DNA of 64,000 nucleotides from an uncultured Candidatus Melainabacteria bacterium (GTDB taxonomy: Bacteria > Cyanobacteriota > Vampirovibrionia > Gastranaerophilales > Gastranaerophilaceae), in contig CAKVLI010000005.1 of NCBI GenBank assembly GCA_934757155.1, positions 1-64,000 of the forward strand, read 5' to 3'. Positions 9,104-17,512 of this stretch are shown here, piece after piece. Position 1 is the stretch's first letter; the number at the start of each line of letters is the position of its first letter. Both the position numbers and the translations under genes were made by a program. Under the pieces are notes generated by a model, which ran no database searches, was not told the DNA's origin, and saw only the letters and a program-made list of their open reading frames with translations.

Positions 9104-10675
9104 ATGGAAGCAAGAGAAGAAACTCCTAATGTATTAAAAGCGGCTTGGCTGATTGCGCTCGTGACTATTGCGAGCAAGTTTATGGGTTTCGCTCGAGATA
9201 TGGTGGTCGCGAACTTTTATGGTGCAACACTTGTTTCTGATGCGTATTTTTACGCATTGCAGATACCTTCTCTTGCGATAATTATTCTTGGCGGAGTGGG
9301 TGGACCTTTTCATAGCGCGACGGTTGCAGTGTTTTCAAAACTGCTTCCGGGGTTTGATTCTAAGCCGACAGAAGAGGTAAATAAGCTTTATAACACATTT
9401 CTGACGGCAACGTTTATGTTCTTTGCCGTGTTTGCTGTTTTGGGATATTTCTTTGCGGATAAAATAATGGGAGTTATTATATCTGCGGGTTCTCCGGAGC
9501 TTGTAAATTTGGCAACTCAGCATTTTAAAATTATGTCTCCGATTATTTTAATCGGCGGAATTATCGGGATTTTTTACGGACTTCTGATTTGCCATAAACG
9601 CTTTATTCTCCCGAATTTATCTCCGATGATTTTGAGTGTTGTGGTGATTATTTCAATTATTTTGGCGAAGAATGACAACACCGGACTTGTTCTTGCGGGA
9701 GCTACGACCTTGGGTGCTGTTTGCCAGTTGTTGACCCAGTTCCCTGCCCTTAGAAAAATCGGGTATAGAATAAGACCAAATTTCGATTTTGTGAATAATG
9801 CAAATATGAAAAGCCTTATGGAGCTTTTGTTCCCTGCGATATTGAGTTCTACGATGGGACAAATTACGATTTATATTGATATGTTTTTTGCGTCTACTCT
9901 TCGCGAAGGCGCGTGGACTTCGGTTGTGTTTGCAAACAGAATATTCCAATTCCCTGTAGGAATTTTGGTTACTGCGTTTTTGGTGCCGTTGTTCCCGATA
10001 TTCTCAAGACTGGCGGGACAAGGACAGCATGATGATATCAAAAGCTATTTTAATAAAGGGGTTGGGGTGTTGTTCTTTGCTGCAATACCGATGATAATTT
10101 TGATTTTGTCTCTTGCAAAAGATGGTGTTTCTTTGGTGTTTGAAAGAGGTGCATTTAATTCTGACGCTGTATTAATGGTTACGGAAGCACTTTGCTTCTT
10201 GTCTTTCTCAATCTTGCCGTATGTATTCAGAGATTCTATTACGAGAGTTTATTACGCGTTTAATGACTCCAAAACCCCGTTCCTTGTTGCGATGACATCT
10301 ATTGCATTGAAGGCTTTACTCAATTACATTTTGATACTGAAACTTGATATGGGAATTGCGGGAATCACACTTTCAACTTCTTTTGTAACCTTGTTTAACG
10401 CTGTATTTTTGGGCTTGTTTATCCATAAAAGAATTAAATTGGACTACAAACCTTTGTTCTTGAATTTCGGGAAAATGCTTATAGCAGGCGCTTTGACTTT
10501 CGGTTTGTGCGTGTTTGTGTCTTTGATGTTTAACAACATTGAACTTCCAAAATATGTGTTTGAAGGGGTTAAAATCCTTGTTATCTCGATTCTTTGCTTG
10601 GGAGTATATTCCGGCTTGAACCTTTTGTTCAAAATGGATTACGCGCGCGAGCTTGTGAACAGAATTAAAAGGTAA
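9104..10675 (+). CDS. murJ: Lipid II flippase MurJ
   Basis: A MATE/MOP-superfamily membrane protein that flips lipid II across the inner membrane for peptidoglycan synthesis. The 523 residues carry about 14 hydrophobic segments and the MurJ/MviN landmarks KFMGFARDMVVANFYGA at the N-terminus, LLPGFDSKP, an FPVGILVTAFLVPLFP stretch and RVYYAFNDSKTPF. GAGG lies 5 bases before the ATG, and the gene starts 8 bases after the SpoIID stop, extending the cell-wall operon. Confidence 0.96.
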   Translation: MEAREETPNVLKAAWLIALVTIASKFMGFARDMVVANFYGATLVSDAYFYALQIPSLAIIILGGVGGPFHSATVAVFSKLLPGFDSKPTEEVNKLYNTFLTATFMFFAVFAVLGYFFADKIMGVIISAGSPELVNLATQHFKIMSPIILIGGIIGIFYGLLICHKRFILPNLSPMILSVVVIISIILAKNDNTGLVLAGATTLGAVCQLLTQFPALRKIGYRIRPNFDFVNNANMKSLMELLFPAILSSTMGQITIYIDMFFASTLREGAWTSVVFANRIFQFPVGILVTAFLVPLFPIFSRLAGQGQHDDIKSYFNKGVGVLFFAAIPMIILILSLAKDGVSLVFERGAFNSDAVLMVTEALCFLSFSILPYVFRDSITRVYYAFNDSKTPFLVAMTSIALKALLNYILILKLDMGIAGITLSTSFVTLFNAVFLGLFIHKRIKLDYKPLFLNFGKMLIAGALTFGLCVFVSLMFNNIELPKYVFEGVKILVISILCLGVYSGLNLLFKMDYARELVNRIKR

Positions 10676-10690
10676 TGTAATTTCTCTTAT

Positions 10691-10724
10691 ATTCGCTATT
10701 GTGCTGCGCACACGCTCGCAGGGG
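10691..10724 (+). repeat. Dispersed repeat family B, copy 1
   Basis: CGCTATTGTGCTGCGCACAC plus GCTCGC; a near copy is at 31870-31896 and a reverse-complement copy at 23877-23910. The core GTGCTGCGCAC is a small palindrome. Confidence 0.6.
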
Positions 10725-10736
10725 TAAATATAATTT

Positions 10737-10810
10737 AACTTGTCGTCCTGAATTTATTTCAGGACCTCACCAGCTTGTAGATTGTACCTACCAACCAAAA
10801 CATTTACCCC
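10737..10810 (+). repeat. Dispersed repeat family A, copy 1
   Basis: Shares TTGTCGT-CTGAATTTAT, TTTCAGGA, ACCAACC and CATTTACCCC with the copy at 63343-63427. A TCCTGAAttttaTTTCAGGA-like hairpin occurs at its start. Confidence 0.6.
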
Positions 10811-10976
10811 TGCTGAAATAATTTCAGCATGACAGGTGTAAATTACGCAAAAAGTGCCACGTCATTACGAGCGAATGCGAAGTAATCCAGCTTTTTTGAT
10901 TCGGTAAATCATCGATATACTGTATCCTACAACTTAGACCTTGTGCTGTGCGGACGTTACTCTACTAGAAAGGCAT

Positions 10977-11014
10977 AAGCAAGGTGCGCCTAAAAGGCGC
11001 ACCTTGCTTGTTTT
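10977..11014 (+). terminator. Terminator after murJ
   Basis: A perfect 15-base stem, AAGCAAGGTGCGCCT and its complement, closes a 3-base loop (10977-11009) and is followed by GTTTT. Confidence 0.75.
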
Positions 11015-11051
11015 CAATTGTTCTTACGTTTAAGAGATTCTATGTCTATAA

Positions 11052-11987
11052 CTAACTTTTTTTTGAGGAAGCTTTGGCAATTTTGTCCAATTCTTCTAAG
11101 AATTTTGCGGAATCTACCTTTTTAGCATTCCACACTTCTTTTTTAAGAGCTTCGGATACACTTTTCTTGCCTGTACCGGCTTTACCTGCAAATGCTTCTG
11201 ATACACTTTTTTTGCAAGCTTCCATGTTCTTCTTAAACTCCTGATTTTGCTTTAGTGCAACTTCTTTGAGCTTTTCAAGAATTTCTTTATCTGTTACCAT
11301 TTCTTTTTTAAGAGCTTCGGATACACTTTTCTTGCCTGTGCCGGCTTTACCTGCAAATGCTTGTTCAATATCTTTTGCTACCATTTTAGCTTTAACCTTT
11401 TCTTCCTTACCTGAAACAATTTTTCTTAATTTTTTTATAACCTCTTTCAGAACGTTATTTCCTGCATCAAGGACTTCAGCGCCAATTTTTTCTAAGCCGA
11501 ACATTTCTGCGGCTTTTGGGGCATTGAGTCTTTGATATCCGCCGATAAAATCCCCAGCTTTTGCTTCAGTTGTGATGACACCTTTTTTTACTGACAATGC
11601 ATATTCTAAGTCTTCAATTTTTGGTGTTTTTCCCAGGTCAACATAAGAACTGCCTGTATATACTTCGCCATTTTTGCCGATATTCAATCTCATTTTTGCA
11701 ATCGGAGTTTCTGTCCCAAATCCTGTAACTGATGCGGCACCACGTCCAATGACTTCTTTGCTGTTCTTAATTTCAACTGCACCTACTGTAAAACCTTGTT
11801 CTGATACTTTGTAAGCAACTTCCGCTTGTGCTTTTGGATATTTACTCAAAGCTTTTTGCAATGCTTCTGCTACTGCCGGTTCATCACTTTTCTTAGCCAG
11901 TTCCATCATTTGTTTTCCACCAAGTTTGATTTTTGCAGAAGTGCCTTCCAATTGTGACAATTTTGCTGCGATTCTTGAAATGTTCAT
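11052..11987 (-). CDS. Unknown protein with duplicated KKSVSEA motif
   Basis: A 311-residue protein I do not recognise. No signal peptide; Lys/Ala/Glu-rich. The first 160 residues look like a folded domain with beta segments (AEVAYKVSEQGFTVGAVEIK). The C-terminal third is helical and repetitive: the block AFAGKAGTGKKSVSEALKKE appears twice, and a third partial copy (KKSVSEA) precedes the second, so the region grew by internal duplication. ATAGGAGAAA lies before the ATG, giving a firm start. It is a single minus-strand gene between intergenic regions on both sides. Function unknown. Confidence 0.75.
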   Translation of the reverse strand: MNISRIAAKLSQLEGTSAKIKLGGKQMMELAKKSDEPAVAEALQKALSKYPKAQAEVAYKVSEQGFTVGAVEIKNSKEVIGRGAASVTGFGTETPIAKMRLNIGKNGEVYTGSSYVDLGKTPKIEDLEYALSVKKGVITTEAKAGDFIGGYQRLNAPKAAEMFGLEKIGAEVLDAGNNVLKEVIKKLRKIVSGKEEKVKAKMVAKDIEQAFAGKAGTGKKSVSEALKKEMVTDKEILEKLKEVALKQNQEFKKNMEACKKSVSEAFAGKAGTGKKSVSEALKKEVWNAKKVDSAKFLEELDKIAKASSKKS

Positions 11988-12320
11988 AATTTTTCTCCTA
12001 TTCCCTATTAACTATTAACTGATTTTTACTTAACGAATTTTTTATACCTCAATCAGTATCCCCGTTTTTTGTTGAAATCGATTTCTCCGTGTTATGTATT
12101 TATAAAAACATTCGGAAATCCAAAATTGCTCAAAAAAGCGTTTTTTTTTTTTGAAATGCAGATGTGGCGCGGGTTTTGGATGTTTACAAAAGTTAATATT
12201 TTAACAAACCCTCTCTCTAGCTCTCTCCCGAGGAGAGAGGATTTTTAAAGTTTAGACATCTCACAACAATATCAACCGATTAACGGATTTATTTTTAGAA
12301 AAATAGGCTACTATTGAGGT
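11988..12320. other. Intergenic region between divergent genes
   Basis: The left part is the 5' leader of the minus-strand gene, including a -10-like TATAAA about 60 bases upstream of its start. A run of 13 T lies near 12141. A hairpin CCTCTCTC (12210-12217) with GAGAGAGG (12233-12240) has a CCGAG loop core; it looks like a common intergenic hairpin and has no T-run. The right end holds the cdd promoter. No small gene is visible. Confidence 0.6.
12309..12320 (+). promoter_or_regulatory. Leaderless -10 element of cdd
   Basis: TACTAT (12309-12314) ends 6 bases before the ATG at 12321. A GAGG in the spacer is only 1 base from the ATG and cannot act as a Shine-Dalgarno. Confidence 0.5.
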
Positions 12321-12710
12321 ATGAATATTGATTATAATTTATTGGTAAATAAGGCAAAAGAGGCATCAAAGGCATCTTACTCACCGTTTTCAAGATTTGC
12401 GGTCGGTGCGGCTGTTATGATGTCTAACGGACAGATTTATACAGGCTGTAACGTTGAAAACTCTTCTTTTGGAATGACAATTTGTGCGGAAAGATGCGCT
12501 ATCGTGAAGGCTGTTTCAGAAGGTCAAAGAGAAATTTTGGCGGTTGCAATTTATTCGCCGAATGCCGATGACTGCTATCCTTGCGGTGCTTGTAGACAGG
12601 TTATGTATGAATTTCAGGGCGATAACGAAATTATGGTTATAACCGAACACGAAGGACAGCCGATTGCGAAGCCTCTCCACGAATTCTTGCCGTTTGGGTT
12701 CAAAATCTAA
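12321..12710 (+). CDS. cdd: Cytidine deaminase
   Basis: Deaminates cytidine and deoxycytidine to the uridines in pyrimidine salvage. The 129 residues contain the substrate motif SPFSRFAVGAA, the catalytic CAERCAI (zinc cysteine and proton-shuttle Glu) and PCGACRQ with the other two zinc cysteines. The three-cysteine zinc site and the short length indicate the homotetrameric class. A small zinc-ribbon gene follows 5 bases later. Confidence 0.96.
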   Translation: MNIDYNLLVNKAKEASKASYSPFSRFAVGAAVMMSNGQIYTGCNVENSSFGMTICAERCAIVKAVSEGQREILAVAIYSPNADDCYPCGACRQVMYEFQGDNEIMVITEHEGQPIAKPLHEFLPFGFKI

Positions 12711-12715
12711 CTGTT

Positions 12716-12901
12716 ATGTATATTGTTGAATTATTTGTAAAATGGCTGAACAAACGCCAGAGCAAAGAGGTTAAACCCGAAAAGCCCGATTTTAAAGAGG
12801 TTGATGAGGCTTTGACTTGCGAACACAACTTTATGCCGGTTGATAGTACGGGATTGGTTTTGGCTTGTACAAAATGCGGGTTTGTAGTAAAAAAATCGTA
12901 A
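12716..12901 (+). CDS. Small putative zinc-binding protein, 61 aa
   Basis: A 61-residue protein with a hydrophobic start (MYIVELFVKWLNK), a basic/Pro-rich linker and a C-terminal CEHNF...CTKCG segment that could hold one zinc ion through Cys-His and Cys-x-x-Cys. It starts 5 bases after cdd and is probably co-transcribed. Family not recognised. The metal motif and position argue that it is real. Confidence 0.7.
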   Translation: MYIVELFVKWLNKRQSKEVKPEKPDFKEVDEALTCEHNFMPVDSTGLVLACTKCGFVVKKS

Positions 12902-12912
12902 GTTTAAATAAG

Positions 12913-13263
12913 CTATGATTTATTGTCTAAATCGTATTGTTTAGATAGCTTAATCTCCTTAATTATGCTTGCAATAATAGCTCCGAATGAAAGAACAAGC
13001 GCACCAATTCCAAATTTTTGTGATTTACTCAATTTGCTTTTTAGGCTATCAATATGATGTACATCTAAAATTAGCGACATTAAAAACAAGCCTATTCCCA
13101 AATCATTTAAGGGTTTGGTTTTTTCGTCAATATAAGCCCTTTTTTCTAAATATTCTTGATATTTAGCACGTCTTTCTTCGGGAGTTTTGTGTTCAAAAGA
13201 GATTCTTGAATACTTACCCATTTCCTGTGTTGTTATAGGATTTATACTTAAACTGTGTTGCAT
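12913..13263 (-). CDS. Unknown small membrane protein, 116 aa
   Basis: The start is the ATG at 13263, because GGAG sits 8 bases upstream and TATAAT lies further upstream near 13325-13330; an in-frame extension to 13338 would run through that promoter. The N-terminus (MQHSLSINPITTQEMGKYS) is polar and probably disordered, then a charged helix with EERRAKYQEYLEKR, then two hydrophobic segments (GIGLFLMSLILDV and FGIGALVLSFGAIIASII). Function unknown. It is divergent from pgpH. Confidence 0.65.
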   Translation of the reverse strand: MQHSLSINPITTQEMGKYSRISFEHKTPEERRAKYQEYLEKRAYIDEKTKPLNDLGIGLFLMSLILDVHHIDSLKSKLSKSQKFGIGALVLSFGAIIASIIKEIKLSKQYDLDNKS

Positions 13264-13468
13264 TGTGATACTCCATTCCTTACCTCTCTTATACAATAGA
13301 TTTTTCTTGTTTGCAATCATAACTGTGCAATTATACACATATTGTTACAAAGTTGGTGCTTATAATTAAGGCTTTTGATGGATTTTATAGTGTATAAGTG
13401 TATAAACAGTAGATAAACTTGCGATTTTGTATTAGAATATGGAAGACACAAATCAAAGAGGTTCTTAT

Positions 13469-15646
13469 ATGCAAAAGGTTTTGGATTTTATATCATCAAA
13501 GAAATTTAGAAACGCGCTGTGTTTCATAGTGTTCACGTTTCTGATGACTACTCTTATATCTTCTCAGAACTATTTTTTCCAAAAGGTTATTGAAAACGGT
13601 ATAAGTAAACGTGATATAATCGCTCAAAAAGATATTAAAGTTATTGATACCAAAAAGACTGAGCAGCACAAAAAAGAAGTTGCTCAATCTGTAGAGCCGA
13701 TTTTGACTCAGGCAGAGGACGATTTTATTACCTCGAGCCTTGTGACTTTGCAAAAATCAGTTGTGAAAATCAGAGAAAAAGATGCCTCAGATTTAATAAA
13801 AACTGATGAATTGAGCATTTTGTTCGAAGAAAATCAAAAGAAAGGTGTTATTGAATACCTTTTGAGAACAAGCGACAGCGATTTGAGCTTGTTGTTTGAC
13901 AAAGCAAAAATTACGCTTTCAGGTGTTTTGAACACAGGTATTTCAGCGAAGGATTTTGAAAACAATAATGTTTCAAACATAATCAGAAAAAATATTCCGA
14001 ACTCAACTTCACGTTCACAAGCTTATATGATTACAAATATTTTGAATCAAGTAATTGTGCCAAACCTTGTAGTAGATGAGTTTGCGACCGAAATTGCGAA
14101 GAAAAACGCACAGAATGCGGTAAAACCTTACGAAGTAGTTTTCAAAAAAGGTCAGAAAATCGTATTTGAAGGCGAACCTGTTACCAAACTGAAAAGTGAT
14201 GCGCTGAGGGCAGCTGGGTACAATGTTTTGGAAGTCAATTTTGGTGGTATTGCAGGAATATTTATTCTTGTAGCTTTCTTTACGTTTGTGTTCTTGCAAT
14301 ATGAAAGAAATTTTGAAAAACAATATTTTAACGCAAAATATATGCTCATAATGTCGTCGTTCACCTTGTTGACGGCATTTGTGGCGGTTTTGTTACCGAC
14401 CGGTTTTTCGCCGTATATCGTGCCGATACCGGCTTATACGATACTGATATCGATATTCACGACTCCGAGAAATGCGTTTTTTGCGTCGACCATACTTCTT
14501 GCGCTGCTCTCAATCGGTATGCACTATAATATCGAAGTAGTTGTCGCATTTATGCTTTTGAACACAGTTGTCATGACGGCTATGTCAAAGTTGAAGTTCT
14601 CAAAACGTTCTGACTTGCTGATTATAAGCCTTAAAATTTCTCTAGCCGGTATTCTCGTGGTTGGCGGTATTTACTTCCTCGAAAAATACATGATGGATAT
14701 CGACAATATGATGATTCTCAGAGATTTGGGCTATATCGTATTTAACTGTTTTGTAATCAGCGGTGTGTTCCTGCTTGGTGCGTTGCCGATTATTGAAAAC
14801 GCGTTTAGTGTAATGACTCCGTACGGTTTGGCGGAACTCGCAGACAGCAAACTTTTGAAAAGACTTCTTTCTGATGCTCCCGGAACTTATAACCACAGTT
14901 TGATTGTTTCTCAACTCTGTGAAGCGGCAGCAGAAGCAATCGGTGCGAACCCTGTTCTTGCAAGGGTAGGAACAATGTATCACGATATCGGAAAACTTAT
15001 GCGTCCGATGTTCTTTGTGGAAAACCAATCCTTCTACGGAATTGAAAACCCGCACAAAACTTGTACTCCGAGATTTAGTAAAATGCTTATTACCGCTCAC
15101 CCTAAGGATGGTTTGGAGTTGGCTAAAGAATATCACCTTCCGCAGGTTATCAATAATTTTATTATTCAACACCACGGAACAAGTCTTGTAAGTTATTTCT
15201 ATAACGAGGCATTGAAACAGGAAGGCGAAGAAAACGTTAAGGAAGAACAATTCCGTTATCCTGGACCAAAACCGAATACCAAGGAAACTGCGATATTGAT
15301 GATTGCGGATGCGGTTGAGTCAGCTGTAAGAGCGGCAAAAAACCCTTCTAATGAAGAGATTGACGAGATTATTTCAAGAATTATTAAAGAACGTTTGAAT
15401 GACGGTCAGCTTGACGATTCACCGCTTACGCTGAAAGACTTGAAAACCATTGCGGAAACTCTTTCAAGAATGTTAAGAGGTATGCACCACAAGAGAATTA
15501 AGTATCATAACGATTTGGTAAACGAATTGGATAAGAATAGCAAACATCACGCAGAAGCGCACGAAGAAGTTCTTCCTGCGACACTGGATGCGGATTTGGA
15601 CTCAAAGATTAAAGAACTGGAAAACAAAAAGAATGACAACAATTAA
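13469..15646 (+). CDS. pgpH: PgpH-like 7TM-HD phosphodiesterase
   Basis: A 725-residue membrane protein of the PgpH/YqfF family, which hydrolyses cyclic di-AMP with a cytoplasmic HD domain. It has one N-terminal membrane segment, a large extracytoplasmic helical region (about residues 35-265), a bundle of about seven segments (about 270-470), then the HD domain with NHSLIVSQLCEAA, MYHDIGKL and IQHHGTSL. The start chosen is the ATG at 13469, which has AAAGAGG 7 bases upstream, rather than the in-frame ATG at 13439, which abuts a -10-like TAGAAT. It forms the widely conserved pgpH-ybeY-dgkA operon. Confidence 0.93.
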   Translation: MQKVLDFISSKKFRNALCFIVFTFLMTTLISSQNYFFQKVIENGISKRDIIAQKDIKVIDTKKTEQHKKEVAQSVEPILTQAEDDFITSSLVTLQKSVVKIREKDASDLIKTDELSILFEENQKKGVIEYLLRTSDSDLSLLFDKAKITLSGVLNTGISAKDFENNNVSNIIRKNIPNSTSRSQAYMITNILNQVIVPNLVVDEFATEIAKKNAQNAVKPYEVVFKKGQKIVFEGEPVTKLKSDALRAAGYNVLEVNFGGIAGIFILVAFFTFVFLQYERNFEKQYFNAKYMLIMSSFTLLTAFVAVLLPTGFSPYIVPIPAYTILISIFTTPRNAFFASTILLALLSIGMHYNIEVVVAFMLLNTVVMTAMSKLKFSKRSDLLIISLKISLAGILVVGGIYFLEKYMMDIDNMMILRDLGYIVFNCFVISGVFLLGALPIIENAFSVMTPYGLAELADSKLLKRLLSDAPGTYNHSLIVSQLCEAAAEAIGANPVLARVGTMYHDIGKLMRPMFFVENQSFYGIENPHKTCTPRFSKMLITAHPKDGLELAKEYHLPQVINNFIIQHHGTSLVSYFYNEALKQEGEENVKEEQFRYPGPKPNTKETAILMIADAVESAVRAAKNPSNEEIDEIISRIIKERLNDGQLDDSPLTLKDLKTIAETLSRMLRGMHHKRIKYHNDLVNELDKNSKHHAEAHEEVLPATLDADLDSKIKELENKKNDNN

Positions 15647-16142
15647 TGTTTTCACCGAAAATCTTTATCCTGACTGGCAGGTTGACGAAAAAGATGTTAT
15701 AGAAAAGACAAAGCGGATGCTCCAATTTTATATCAAGGAGTTGGGAGAGGATTCTTGTCTTGCGAATAGAGATTATGAGTCAATTACGCTGGATATCGTG
15801 TTTTGTGATTCCGAAAAAACTCACGAACTAAACCGAGATTACAGAGAGAAAGATTATCCTGCAGATATTATTACGTTTGCGATATTTGCGGACGATAAAA
15901 ACAGCTTCGTTTTTGACGGAGATATTAATCTCGGCGAAATCGTAATCGCTCTGGATAAGGTTATTTCCGGCGATAACAGAGATGTAAGTTTTTCTAAAAA
16001 CAAAGAGCAAGAACTCTTCTTTTTGATAAGTCACGGTTTGATGCATCTTTTGGGATTTGACCACAGGGACGAAGAGGAATACAATTTTGTTATAGCGGAA
16101 CAACGAAAAGCTCTCGGGAGTATTGAATATGACAAAATTTAA
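15633..16142 (+). CDS. ybeY: Endoribonuclease YbeY
   Basis: Single-strand-specific metallo-endoribonuclease for 16S rRNA maturation and ribosome quality control. The zinc site HGLMHLLGFDH is intact near the C-terminus of 169 residues. The start at 15633 (MTTINVF) overlaps the end of pgpH by 14 bases; longer in-frame starts lie deeper in pgpH and are unlikely. Confidence 0.95.
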   Translation: MTTINVFTENLYPDWQVDEKDVIEKTKRMLQFYIKELGEDSCLANRDYESITLDIVFCDSEKTHELNRDYREKDYPADIITFAIFADDKNSFVFDGDINLGEIVIALDKVISGDNRDVSFSKNKEQELFFLISHGLMHLLGFDHRDEEEYNFVIAEQRKALGSIEYDKI

Positions 16143-16497
16143 GGCGCAAGGATTTGGGAATACTTTTAAGAACGCAAGAAAAGGGTTCAGACTCGTAATG
16201 AAAAGCGAGATGAATATCAGAATTCACGCAGTTATTGCGGTGTTTGTCACGATTCTTGCGTATATTTTGGAATTCTCTGCAGTTGAATATTGTATACTCT
16301 TCCTTGCAATTGCAGTTGTGATTGTGGCTGAGATGCTGAATACAGCAATAGAATTCGCTTTGGATTCAATTTATCACAACAAATACTCCAGAATGGTCGG
16401 AATGGCGAAGGATATCTCCGCAGGTGCAGTGATGTTCGCGTCCGTAATCAGTGTGATTATTGGGGTTATTCTCTTTGGCAAACACCTTCTGGGGTAG
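16129..16497 (+). CDS. dgkA: Diacylglycerol/undecaprenol kinase
   Basis: A 122-residue integral-membrane kinase of the DgkA family. It contains the family helix with AEMLNTAIEFALD (catalytic Glu and substrate-site residues) and KDISAGAVMF, with three membrane segments. In organisms with this gene order it usually phosphorylates undecaprenol for cell-wall carrier recycling. ATG 16129 is favoured over TTG 16123 since GGGAG is 9 bases away. It overlaps ybeY by 14 bases. Confidence 0.93.
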   Translation: MTKFKAQGFGNTFKNARKGFRLVMKSEMNIRIHAVIAVFVTILAYILEFSAVEYCILFLAIAVVIVAEMLNTAIEFALDSIYHNKYSRMVGMAKDISAGAVMFASVISVIIGVILFGKHLLG

Positions 16498-16550
16498 GGG
16501 TAAATGTAAGGGGTTGGTGGGTGAGGACTACCGGCTTTGCGTCCTTCAGA
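16497..16550 (-). repeat. Dispersed repeat family A, copy in reverse orientation
   Basis: Reverse complement reads CTGAAGGACGCAAAGCCGGT, AGTCCTCACCCACCAACC, then CATTTACCCC, matching the order GGAC..AG..ACCAAC..ATTTACCCC of the other copies. It directly abuts the dgkA stop. Confidence 0.5.
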
Positions 16551-16629
16551 ATGGGGGGGAGAGTGGGAAGTGGTCTTCCCACCGCATCTTGCTAATTATT
16601 AAGTTATGTAAAAACCAACAAAAGTTAAT

Positions 16630-16656
16630 TAAAGTTTTTGAAAAATATGCCGTTAT
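16630..16656 (+). promoter_or_regulatory. Sigma-28-type promoter
   Basis: TAAAGTTT (16630-16637), 11 bases, GCCGTTAT (16649-16656): one mismatch to the sigma-28 consensus TAAAGTTT-N11-GCCGATAA core apart from the last base. Transcription would begin near 16663, 30 bases before the ATG. Confidence 0.8.
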
Positions 16657-16693
16657 ATAGTTATGTATTGCGTTAACATAAAAGGAGATTATA

Positions 16694-17506
16694 ATGACAT
16701 TCATCAATCCTGATTTTAGTGGTAGTAATATTCGTAGCAAATTATTCGGCATAAAAACCGATTCTGACAATAAAGCTGAAAAAACAGCCGAACCTGAAGA
16801 AACTGAAACAAAGACAGGTGAGCTCGAGGACAAAGTAGATCTTTCATCAAAAAAGGAAGAATGCTTTAAGGACGTTTTAGCAGAGATGCAAAAGAATGTT
16901 CCGGATACGACTTCTACAATTGCGGAAAAACGTTTAGCTATTTCTTATATCAACAGAATGCTGAACTGCTCTGATATTACAGGTGAATTAAAAACCTACT
17001 GGGAAAACAAAAAAGTCATTATTGAACAGGAAATACAAGGAATCAGGAATGATTTGGTAGTTGGCTCCGGTGAAAAAGTTGATGATGTCGTAAAAGAATA
17101 TGAAAAATTTGTGGCAGAATATAATAAGACGCCTGATAAGTCTTTGTCAGCACAGGACAAAAACGAATTCAAAATGACATATTATGAAACCTGTTTGTCT
17201 TTTATGGAGCGCATTTTAGCGTGTACAGATTTGACAGATGAACAGAAATCTGAATGGGAAACGAAAAAAGAAGAAATTACAAAAGAATTAAAAGCATTAA
17301 AGGAAGAGTCTTCAAAGGCTGAAAATGATACTCCTAGCTTTTTTAAAAGATTTTTTGCCAGACGTGAAAAAGGAGAAAATTCTGTTCTTAGAAAATTAGC
17401 TGAGCGAGCTGCAAATAGTCATTCTGTTTGGGGCAAGTTCGTAGAACGATTTACGGGTATTTCTACCGACAATCAAGATGTGAATAAAGATGAGTCAAAA
17501 GAATAA
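16694..17506 (+). CDS. Unknown sigma-28-controlled protein with internal duplication
   Basis: A 270-residue soluble, acidic, helical protein with no signal peptide or membrane segment. AAAGGAG lies before the ATG. Two related blocks are visible: ISYINRMLNCSDITGELKTY W(about residues 85-105) and LSFMERILACTDLTDEQKSE W(about 171-191), each followed by EN/ET-KK and a charged helix, so the core is a tandem duplication spaced by 86 residues. The C-terminus is basic (FFKRFFARREKG). I do not recognise the family. Its promoter is shared in form with 28333-28617, 37658-38128 and 60746-63301. Confidence 0.75.
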   Translation: MTFINPDFSGSNIRSKLFGIKTDSDNKAEKTAEPEETETKTGELEDKVDLSSKKEECFKDVLAEMQKNVPDTTSTIAEKRLAISYINRMLNCSDITGELKTYWENKKVIIEQEIQGIRNDLVVGSGEKVDDVVKEYEKFVAEYNKTPDKSLSAQDKNEFKMTYYETCLSFMERILACTDLTDEQKSEWETKKEEITKELKALKEESSKAENDTPSFFKRFFARREKGENSVLRKLAERAANSHSVWGKFVERFTGISTDNQDVNKDESKE

Positions 17507-17512
17507 GTTAGA

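Larger units (their letters stand above)
10676..11051. other. Intergenic region with dispersed repeats and a terminator
   Basis: No gene. It holds a family B element (10691-10724), a family A element (10737-10810) with a TCCTGAA/TTTCAGGA hairpin, a segment like common 'GTCATTacGAGCGAAtGCGAAGtAATCC' repeats near 10861, and a strong terminator at 10977-11014. It lies between the convergent murJ and 11052-11987 genes. Confidence 0.7.

Noticed and set aside
12050..12110. Possible sigma-28 site upstream of the 311-aa gene on the minus strand
   Set aside because: GGGGATAC in place of GCCGATAA and a wrong spacer; only chance resemblance.
16460..16660. Open frame of 66 codons across the dgkA end and the repeat
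   Set aside because: It overlaps dgkA in another frame and runs through a repeat and a promoter; no ribosome binding site.
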